From: Paenibacillus hamazuiensis
Lineage (GTDB): Bacteria > Bacillota > Bacilli > Paenibacillales > NBRC-103111
Assembly (NCBI RefSeq): GCF_023276405.1
Contig: NZ_JALRMO010000001.1
Location: 8,285,501-8,349,500 of the forward strand
Direction: 5' to 3'
Length of the DNA: 64,000 nt
Position 1 is the stretch's first letter, and each line of letters opens with the position of its first letter. Positions 60,001 through 64,000 of this stretch are shown piece after piece. The position numbers were made by a program, and so were the translations under genes. The notes under the pieces are model-generated. The model had not been told where the DNA came from and ran no database searches. It worked only from the letters and a program-made list of their open reading frames with translations.

Positions 60001-60586
60001 TGATGCGGCTAAAAAAGGTATCACTCTTATTACACCAATAACTGTTTCCGGACCCAGTATCCCCAGTATTCAAGTAACACCTATTACTAGAGAAGAAGAA
60101 AAGCCATTAATACAGACACCGACCCCTGAGAATGAGAAGGTAACAACAATAAAGGATCCGGTTATTGTTCAAGAAACCACTACAATTAAAGACCCTATTG
60201 TTCAACCAGAATCGTCGCATGTTGTATATGATCAGGCGGAACAAACCGAGGAGACGGATGATGCTCCGAAATTACCAAACCAAGGTACAGTGACTGGGAA
60301 TGTCGAAGGAGCACCAAAAGTTGATGCTGGCAAACAAGGAAAGCATGTTCCCGGACATAATAATTTTGACCCCAATAAGTCCTCATGGGGTGAGGGACAG
60401 GATGGGGTCGACTTAACTCAAGAAGCTTGGATGAAAGGTACACCAACAAGCAATTCTGATAAAGTAAGAGTTTGGGATGCAGGAGAACCAGTTGGACCTA
60501 ACGGGGAAACGGGTGTTCGAGTTCATATGGATAGTAAAGGTAATATACACGGTTATCCAGTAGACCCGAATCAGTACCTTCCATAA
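51098..60586 (+). CDS. Giant Sec-exported RHS/YD-repeat polymorphic toxin (WapA-like)
   Basis: A 3162-residue protein with a signal peptide (VAAVCFFFFLIPLRMAHA). After an N-terminal DUF6531-like region (SPQSGQLTLSQTDYVLPG), YD repeats of the form YDxxGRLxxxxDxxG fill about residues 130-2750 and should form a cocoon-like shell. The RHS core ends with RARYYNPYTGRFTTEDTYAG and YVLNNPLMYKDPTGHW (to about 2801). A Ser-rich linker and a variable tip follow. The last 85 residues, GKQGKHVPGHNNFDPNKSS onward, resemble the polymorphic toxin type 50 (Ntox50-like) nuclease domain. GTG 51098 is preferred because GGGAGG is 7 bases upstream; ATG 51083 precedes it. Comparable to Bacillus WapA. The immunity candidate follows. 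Confidence 0.9.
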   Translation: MRHIYRVAAVCFFFFLIPLRMAHAETVEDLMNHMIGPKEQYDTMLSPVYLKTNQLEEQISPQSGQLTLSQTDYVLPGRNGMDLEIKRIYKNNASNLEGLQVRYIDGAWVDYPYPEDYTSSFYEDRYNLGIGMRFSFPSIEMKGSQKFLHTESGDVYYLNKSYLNPSEYIVEGQTVKDVTVRETAEYSNGQSDGTSKFVMTTKEGKKTYFADDGRILAMMDRYGNTIKFEYATLSYEIDRRPVSKRLISQITDSLGRVTTIEYKEDPSFTVGPIANIQYGADESYKTSQNPNNVDSGDLNGKFQVIVHLPGDKQLVYDKTALLVSYSKHVIRTRLQRVFDTDGKPKYHFWYERPSLGYTFTGNTDYSAFDHYENLVQVDYSKTNRIKRYTYETYIKSLGSGTMQYRKIFESADLSKSGFDASRPSFLERFITEVKDKTNYKYTVEPNGYGTDGYRGNDVNYLRDTFRYYSEATESNGNTTKYIFDGLHQLLVTEKLGKEHKEVITQERDEMKLVKKQETVMYNVVNGQVTGNPVKKIENLRYDEYGNLTNYTGPEAERDASGYPTNSEHTVIYSYAYDKYHVLSQKTWKINKDTTGQVIYSIDSRGNVVRSTKVNAGGDVVTEHLYDSYGNMTKKTTMSGSDSFVTYYEYGTDANGVDMRGGYLTKEYSLLDGQEIAKRYSYDFNTGNRLAEIDARGGRTSYEYDAVGRLVKTTLPDNGIKEYSYEDNPYANFKIQYTDPEKTAFSYEYDIKGNLLKNSVFDRGAWRLLKSFEFDAKGNKTKETDANGHSIRFEYDSKNRIVKKSFWENDITDKGSMKVSYTIGDAQSTPLLVTITDEEGYIERFYYDVLGRLTKSERTPDNAQFYTNLFTYDYTGNKLSETDGNNHTTRFTYDSLGRLITKTDALGMETKYTYNALNKVTLQREPDGKTTEFIYDGLGRLSRKKLYKQGAEADYIYTSYVYDPAGNVLNTKQGRIIGGADSPSSDTSYAYDAMNRVIEEATKMDESRTAVVSNQYNRNGNKTQVVQYADADKSKFRVYSYGYDYAGKVSEETGAYKEQDGSGSEIVYGSYLKRTERDYAGNTVKEMAFNGSGWDTTTYTFNYRNKPILKTEPFAGSSGEKRTQYQYDKKGNLLTETLTIQGADATTSYKVDGLGRTIVKVDPLGNMIKSLYDAAGNLIKETDPRYPTQTAEQAPGKEYKYDALNRLVKTTVFDGTARTTVVYKEYDGRGNVVKEADGEGYNASEPRNSIGSVFEYDVSDKKITFISAQTAALNASGGTNNVSNRYTYDGSGNVLTETDAAGNVTRYSYYLNGLLKEKTFADGYSESYDYDLTGKAWVRKKDRAGRITTTFQTIFDKPYRIDYPDGTSETFRYSAKGDLIESVDQAGNAKYMAYDPAGNPVWKKEFIRSDQGYTYHKVTRMRYDEANHLISSETFLERASQSDGADVSETSAGDKTDYIYDKAGRLTRISGPFGRETIQEYDRAGNMIAKLQKVEEGNYDVRRFEYDIRSLVTKESLLVRTSGLSIDSLAGAEFDNVYADRVKATTTSTYYKNGKLKSKADAYGKATFYEYDYDGRPVKKTDPLKAVTTYGYDLKGNLVRETNSKGIATVYDYDAMNKLIRKSVPAAGGGTATIRYLYDAAGNLVKQIAPNDYDPAKDIPALLETLAGMIYVYDAMNRRTATIAPDGQGLEYIKYTGKGQVEKIVNGVQYNGDVAASPGTSYVYDGLGKVLESTDALGGITRFAYDVLGNLVTKTDARNITTTYAYNPDGTLALTINPDGGKISYSYDKLGRKTSETNPLGSTTTYSYNAFGKEKTVTDAYGFTVESKYDLNGNVVLMKDKRGSATLMKYDANGKMVEKRLPLELDGSGNVVYAVETYVYDSLGNLLKKSVTDSKDKSFIRETTYTYYDNNLQNTTSDNGGGYSKKYYDRNGNVIKLEKQRDAGVMDIEKYVYDSQNRMIQRIRLADEGSFAPEAGFASIADLRDNEYPGKIRLITGYAYDAAGNKIREIDPRAYAYPATDTANRDAFTFTFTYDALNRLEKSVRQWNGTEVYKQYSYDEVGNKIAERSERGFETRYTYDYANRVLTVTDPEQQTLIYQYDLAGNKISETNAKGYATTFQYDKLNRLSSVTDPNQVVIQHLIYDPNGNVAKKIDAKGYKSADTDEGRYGILYEYDLGNRAIKVTDPEHAVTKTKYNAAGQKVQETNGLEQTFTYAYDAAGRLIRVTDPLGVAVTYEYDNAGNKLYMTDGRGKITRYSYGAFGWLLETANAEGLSIRYHYDLAGNAAAMTDRIGNHTVYAYDNRNLLLSKNVKETGDSVSYTYDEAGNRLTMTDASGTSSYTYDKKNQLLSIAKDGAAQIYYTYDVLGNIESVTDKTGVTTAYSYDKLSRVETVLFQGKKTVYSYDENGNRTSIAYDGGVTEEYSFDKNNKLLTLTNKKPDGSTISSYSYTYDAAGRQTSKTDSYGTTNYTYDASGRIEKVEAPGKTTLYTYDRSGNRQTLNETYTSVQPSGFMDPNTKAEVQYKLKKSEYVYSSTNELLKLVEKMYDEAGQQLLEKTTNYLYDANGNEIRQMVAYLHPHTRSMRQVMGGNLYGDEITDELNTLIEKVSSTYDGFNQLKQMEKIKGGDRVTVDYTYNGDGLRTKKVVRSSKDAYAEKVTNYLYDRQNVILETDAADQVIVRYVRGINYIARIDSTEKLSYYLYNGHGDVVQTVSAAGEVENQYDYDIFGNPTLTVEEYGNAIRYAGEFFDDETGLYYLRARYYNPYTGRFTTEDTYAGQAEDPLSLNRYTYVLNNPLMYKDPTGHWEEGDENLSPQAQDKIMELTEAYYNATTDEEREAIHERAESIRNGSGGIVEPPTDSEAGKSSNGGEHTSNSGDSSKSDSTKSSESDDSGSSSDEQKTLTKDPKEAEAQAKEDKKDKAASKPVSDGQPMLAYQVNNYVQLDQSNLSKNPNELKENSFWSSLGNMILDAAKKGITLITPITVSGPSIPSIQVTPITREEEKPLIQTPTPENEKVTTIKDPVIVQETTTIKDPIVQPESSHVVYDQAEQTEETDDAPKLPNQGTVTGNVEGAPKVDAGKQGKHVPGHNNFDPNKSSWGEGQDGVDLTQEAWMKGTPTSNSDKVRVWDAGEPVGPNGETGVRVHMDSKGNIHGYPVDPNQYLP

Positions 60587-60606
60587 TGGTAAAAAGGAAG
60601 TGTTAT

Positions 60607-61245
60607 ATGGATATATCGTATTCATTAGAAAGTGAATTAAAGCAATTTTGGAGTTGGCTTGGAACAAGCAGTAAAGAATATGAATTATTAGGTACAAAAA
60701 CTAACAAAGAAGAGTTCATGTATCCCCGTTGGAATGAACTAATAAGACTGACTTGTATTGCAATAGCCAATTTAGAAATTGGTGAGACATCTCAAACAAA
60801 TTTGATACTAGAGGTAATGGCTTTAGATAATGAAGAAGAGGCCATACTTACTGAATGTGAAAACCGATTAAGTAAATCTAGCTTGAATATTATTATAGAG
60901 AAAGGTCATTTATTCCCTTTATCTAATACTAGATGGCAAATTGCTGAGTTAATAGGTCGAAAACAGGATAAAGCATGGGAAAAGTACTTGATAATTTTAA
61001 CTAACGATTGTAATAAGTACGTTCAAAGAAGAGCCCTATTATCCTTAGCAAAAATCAATCCACAATTAGCAAACGAAATATCTTTTCAAAAGTTAGAAGA
61101 TGATGACGAAATGTTAAGACTAATTTCAATCAGAATATTAAACCAAACATCATCTGGCTTGTTGAAAGATGCAATCAAAAAGCTAGATGGTGACACAAGT
61201 TCGTTAATTTTAGAGGAACTAAGCAAAATAATTCATGACCAGTGA
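60607..61245 (+). CDS. Probable immunity protein of the RHS toxin (HEAT-like)
   Basis: A 212-residue cytoplasmic, helical protein placed 20 bases after the toxin gene. Residues 120-205 show HEAT-like helices (YVQRRALLSLAKINPQLANE and DEMLRLISIRILNQ). The position directly behind a polymorphic toxin tip and the strong AT bias are both typical of cognate immunity genes: in 60-base samples I counted 17 G+C at 60601-60660 against 32 at 58981-59040. Start ATG 60607 has AAGGAAGTG upstream; an ATG at 60586 overlaps the toxin stop but lacks a site. I cannot name the immunity family. Confidence 0.7.
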   Translation: MDISYSLESELKQFWSWLGTSSKEYELLGTKTNKEEFMYPRWNELIRLTCIAIANLEIGETSQTNLILEVMALDNEEEAILTECENRLSKSSLNIIIEKGHLFPLSNTRWQIAELIGRKQDKAWEKYLIILTNDCNKYVQRRALLSLAKINPQLANEISFQKLEDDDEMLRLISIRILNQTSSGLLKDAIKKLDGDTSSLILEELSKIIHDQ

Positions 61246-61269
61246 TAGTTTTGCTTAGTATTCATTTTG

Positions 61270-61305
61270 ACCTTGATTGGCCTCGTGCCTTTCAAGGTTT
61301 CTTTT
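61270..61305 (+). terminator. Terminator after the immunity gene
   Basis: ACCTTGA (61270-61276) pairs with TCAAGGT (61292-61298), then TTTCTTTTT. The same hairpin and loop (TGGC...GTGCCTT) recur at 63678-63716. Confidence 0.7.
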
Positions 61306-61343
61306 TATCCGCCGCGATATCGCAAACAACAATATTTGCGAAC

Positions 61344-61490
61344 AACTCATGAACATGAAGATTTAATATGATAGTGAAGGATGAATGCAGCAAAATTACA
61401 GTGCTGCACATTGAACTCATGATGGTAATTTTTTCGATTGAACTCATGATGGTGATTTTTAGGTGAAACTCATGAAGGTGATTGTTTAAT
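61344..61490. repeat. Direct repeats with core AACTCATGA
   Basis: AACTCATGA occurs at 61344, 61414, 61441 and 61467. The last three are spaced 27 and 26 nt and are followed by GGTGATTTTT-like sequence. Such arrays resemble transposase-binding repeats at transposon ends. No transposase of such an element lies beside them, so this may be a leftover end. Confidence 0.5.
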
Positions 61491-61519
61491 GTGAATCTAT
61501 GGGTAACGGTAGGTGTAGC

Positions 61520-61642
61520 ATGCTTCTATATTCCGACCAATGCAAATACGTCGAGATGACGTTTTCTAACGGCAGAGTGTACAAACTCCCGGAGCATGAA
61601 GAAGAATGTCGCAGACGCAAAGTTCGGTGGTTTAATCATTAG
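61520..61642 (+). CDS. Very small ORF in the toxin-debris region
   Basis: A 40-codon frame (MLLYSDQCKYVEMTFSNGRV start; later VYKLPEHEEE) with GGTAGGTG just upstream. It reads like a protein fragment but has no recognisable family. It lies between the direct repeats and a terminator hairpin. It may be a genuine microprotein or a remnant. Confidence 0.3.
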   Translation: MLLYSDQCKYVEMTFSNGRVYKLPEHEEECRRRKVRWFNH

Positions 61643-61720
61643 GATTGACCGCCAGACGAGAGTGTGTCATAATCTTCGTGCAGACAGCCTGTGCGGCTGC
61701 GAGCAACTTCGTAAACTTTC

Positions 61721-61765
61721 GGCACTTGAAATTTCACTGTGACAGTGAATTCAGGTGCCTTTTTG
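61721..61765 (+). terminator. Terminator hairpin before the IS element
   Basis: GGCACTTGAA and TTCACTG (61721-61739) pair with CAGTGAA and TTCAGGTGCC (61743-61759), with small irregularities, then TTTTT. Confidence 0.65.
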
Positions 61766-61817
61766 CGTTTGGACGATCATCCGGAAGGGGTTGTTGGCTG
61801 CGGGAATATAATTAAGT

Positions 61818-63328
61818 ACTCAACTTTCGCAGCTAAGATTAGTCAGTAAACCCTTGATATAGTTGGGCAAACCAGCGATCCATTGTTGGACTTGACTAAT
61901 AAGTGCAGACCTCTCCCTATTGGTCTTGGTCTTGGTCAACTCCAAGAAGAACACCACAATTTGTTGTAGCGCCGATTTGAAGTCAAGTTCCCGAACTTCG
62001 TCTGCAAACAGGAAGAAGAGACCTCCAAGTGAACGAGCATCCTGATTCGCACGGCGTTCCCATTCTAATAACAAGTAACGACTGAACACAATCGTAGTAT
62101 GGCAAATCAGCGAATCGAACGATCTGCCTCGGAACTCCGTCCCAAGCTTCAAATGGGATTTGGTGAATTTAAAGAAGGTTTCTATGCTCCACCGCATTCC
62201 GTAAATCCTCACGATTTCCGTGTCGCTCAGTTCGGTATCGGTGCTCAAGATAACAAGCCATTCCCTACGACAGTTACGGTTTTGCACAAATACGAGTCGA
62301 ATCGGCAGACCACAAGCTGTTTGAACAAGAAACGAGCCGAGTACATCCGTTTTGGTCGATCACGGCAGCCTTTGGTAAAGCTCCTTCAACGTGACGAGGT
62401 CTTCACCCAAGACATAGCGCTGCTTCATCTCCTTGATCATCCCGATGACGTGAAGCCCTTCCGACATAAGGCTTCGCAATAGTGGCGCTTGCGTAAACCA
62501 GCTATCCATGAGCACAAATTCAGCAGCAAAACCAGCCCGAATCGCACGTTTGAGTAATTCTACGACCGCATCTGGCTTACGGGTGAATGCTTCCAAGCGA
62601 CGCTTATATCCTTGGGTCCGTTTCGACAAGTTATCTTTTATTTCACAAAAACGGTTGGTGATCTTAGCGGAACTGAGCATGACAAAATCGATCGGTGAAA
62701 AGCTGAAGCCATCCGACCAACCCAGCGTGAGCATATTGTAACCGCGGACGAATCGGCCAGTCGTATGGTCATGAACGCGAGCCAACAGTTCTGCTTTCTT
62801 GCTTCGATTTCGCTTCAAAAACAGAATCGTCTACGACAAACACGCGAGTACGAGAACTTGAAATGAGAGATTCGAAGCGCCGAACAACCAAGAGACTTAG
62901 GCTGTGAAGGAATTTACGCCACGCAAAGCCGGAATGATTAAGAAAGCGATAGATGACGTCCTTGCCAGGCACCGAGGAGCGCTCACTCTCTAACAGGCGA
63001 TACCAATTACGCTGCTGGAAAACAAGCGTGAACAGAAGCTGAAAAACTTCCAGCGCTGGCATACCGAACGACTTACGAATGCCGGCCTGGCGCAGCAAGT
63101 GGCCGATTTTTAAAGTAACAAACAACGATGTAATTCGATGCAAACTCTTTTCAGACAGAGCGTTCTGGTGTACCATGAAGATACGCACCTTTCTGTTTGG
63201 AATGGGGATCTGGACAATTTCCATTTTACCAAACGAAAGGTGTTTTTTCTGTCAATTCAAAGAATTAATCGTCCGCAAACCGCACCACATCTGGCTTAGG
63301 TTAGATTTTCAAGATGCGAAAGTTGAGT
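61818..63328 (-). mobile_element. IS4-family-like insertion sequence, decayed
   Basis: The ends are inverted repeats: ACTCAACTTTCGCA (61818-61831) and TGCGAAAGTTGAGT (63315-63328), a perfect 14-bp match. Length is 1511 bp. A frameshifted transposase lies between them. I see no clear target-site duplication (left flank ends ATTAAGT, right flank starts TAATCATC). Confidence 0.8.
61820..63224 (-). pseudogene. IS4-type DDE transposase, broken by at least two frameshifts
   Basis: Three reading-frame pieces carry successive parts of one transposase. Piece 1 (63224-62769) ends with the first acidic motif VFVVDDSVFE. Piece 2 (62818-62360) begins KRNRSKKAELLARVHDHTTG and holds the second Asp in FVLMDSWFTQ. 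Piece 3 (62287-61820, open upstream) has IVRIYGMRWSIETFFKFTK, the Y-(2)-R-(3)-E-(6)-K signature. The D-D-E residues survive, but the frame breaks near 62810 and near 62360 should abolish activity unless programmed frameshifting occurs. Two shifts make that unlikely. Confidence 0.85.
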
Positions 63329-63341
63329 TAATCATCTAAGA

Positions 63342-63664
63342 ATGATTAATGGCTCTTCTAATTCTTATGCTGTTATGGAAAAAAAGCAGACGGAAGTTAT
63401 ATACAAGTGGGCGGCGGGCCATTAGAATTTACGGTAGAGGTAAGGGAATATTCCCCTAATGGTAGTTTTACTCATAGGAAAGCAAGGCAAAAGTATTCCA
63501 TTTATTCTGGGAAAACAAAGATAATAATTTCTGGTTTATTAGTAGAGGTCCAAACAAATCAAGTTCTGGATTTAGAAACGGTGATCCTTTTATTCAAATC
63601 GTTTTTGAAAGGTGAGAATTTCCCAACGAGTGTTGAATGGGATGATATTACAAATATGTTTTAA
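63342..63664 (+). pseudogene. Fragment of a second immunity-like gene with an A7 frameshift
   Basis: Reading MINGSSNSYAVMEKK from 63342 and then shifting by one at the A7 run (63379-63385) gives ADGSYIQVGGGPLEFTVEV, continuing through YSIYSGKTKIIISGLL to the stop at 63664. This joins two protein-like segments, so the gene seems frameshifted, or the error is in the A-run. The IS element ends 13 bases upstream and may have cut off the 5' part. The gene is AT-rich like the immunity gene at 60.6 kb and is followed by a near-copy of that gene's terminator. Family not recognised. Confidence 0.5.
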
Positions 63665-63677
63665 TGATTTTACTTAC

Positions 63678-63716
63678 CCTTGATATGGCTTTGTGCCTTT
63701 CAAGGTTTCTTTTTTT
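63678..63716 (+). terminator. Duplicate of the immunity-gene terminator
   Basis: CCTTGA (63678-63683) pairs with TCAAGG (63700-63705), then TTTCTTTTTTT. The hairpin and its loop closely match the copy at 61270-61305. Confidence 0.7.
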
Positions 63717-63790
63717 GCGAGGTTACCCGGTACCGAATAACCCCCTTATCTTTGAACGTGCGAAACAATTCGGTTATATTTACGAGAATA

Positions 63791-64000
63791 TACAGCCAGT
63801 ACAACCCGGCTGGGGAGAAGATCAAGGAAACCGACGCTTTGGGCAATACGTCCACATATGAGTATGACGCGGCAGGCCGTTTGATCAAGGTGACCGACCC
63901 GCTCGGCGTCGCTGTGGCATACGATTACGACAAAGCGGGCAACAAGCTGTACATGACCGACGGCCGCGGCAAAGTGACGCAATACGGCTACGGCGCCTTC
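63791..64000 (+). CDS. RHS-core fragment running off the window end
   Basis: An open frame reads YSQYNPAGEKIKETDALG and then YEYDAAGRLIKVTDPLGVAV and GNKLYMTDGRGKVTQ to the window edge. It closely matches the main RHS protein near residues 2210-2270, where YDAAGRLIRVTDPLGVAVT is found. There is no start codon with a ribosome site. The join with unrelated AT-rich sequence upstream of about 63790 suggests a displaced RHS module, probably the beginning of an orphan core plus toxin-tip cassette. Confidence 0.7.

Noticed and set aside
62099-62482. A 127-codon plus-strand frame within the IS element
   Set aside because: It is antisense to the transposase pieces, which carry clear DDE motifs.

Overview
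The window looks like a chromosomal segment of a Paenibacillaceae bacterium (Paenibacillus, Cohnella or a close relative). The reasons are Firmicute-type ribosome binding sites (GGAGG), a Bacillus-type sufCDSUB operon, LutR/LutABC, mtnK-mtnA, strong intrinsic terminators, a GC content near 50-55 % in the housekeeping parts, and very long FN3/cadherin-like/RCC1 surface proteins and RHS proteins of the kind seen in that family. No rRNA, tRNA or CRISPR array was found.

Layout. 0-5 kb: a hypothetical gene, then lutR and the lactate-oxidation operon lutABC, in which LutB and LutC carry unusual low-complexity expansions. 5-6 kb: a non-coding array of about six 114-nt tandem hairpin repeats, followed by a second, degenerate intergenic repeat family. 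6-7.4 kb: on the minus strand, a Gfo/Idh/MocA oxidoreductase and a small zinc-ribbon protein. 7.5-13.9 kb: an IclR-controlled sugar or sugar-acid catabolic cluster with two SDR dehydrogenases, an FAH-family diketo-acid hydrolase, a split UxaA-type dehydratase, a cyclase-family hydrolase, a DUF4177-like small protein and an RbsD/FucU-type mutarotase. Its terminator is interrupted by a group II intron that encodes a reverse transcriptase/maturase (13.86-15.91 kb). The enzyme set fits a non-phosphorylative deoxy-sugar pathway ending in pyruvate plus lactate, which would feed the adjacent LutABC.

16-30.6 kb: a PilZ-domain protein, then three giant secreted proteins (1029, 1784 and 1463 aa). They are built from RCC1, FIVAR, cadherin-like, ZU5-like and CHB_HEX-type modules, and all end in a dockerin-like EF-hand. 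30.7-33.3 kb: mtnA and mtnK (methionine salvage) on the minus strand. 33.4-34.6 kb: two small membrane or secreted proteins and a DUF1802 protein. 34.6-40.1 kb: sufCDSUB behind a Fur-box-like operator. 40.2-40.4 kb: a small conserved-looking ORF.

40.67-61.3 kb is the most striking region. A class I cyclic-di-GMP (GEMM) riboswitch with a candidate intrinsic terminator precedes a closely packed, roughly 20-kb gene series. It encodes a PA14/FN3 protein and a VWA/FN3 protein that both end in cohesin-like domains, two secreted helical proteins of unknown function, a 3162-aa Sec-exported RHS/YD-repeat polymorphic toxin, and an AT-rich HEAT-like immunity candidate. Dockerin-like tails (16-30 kb) and cohesin-like domains (40-49 kb) in the same locus, with a PilZ protein and a c-di-GMP riboswitch, suggest a c-di-GMP-controlled cell-surface assembly coupled to contact-dependent toxin display. 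Domain names were assigned by eye, so this is a hypothesis. 61.3-64 kb: toxin-cassette debris with direct repeats, a frameshifted IS4-type element with clear terminal inverted repeats, a second immunity-like fragment with a duplicated terminator, and an RHS-core fragment running off the end.
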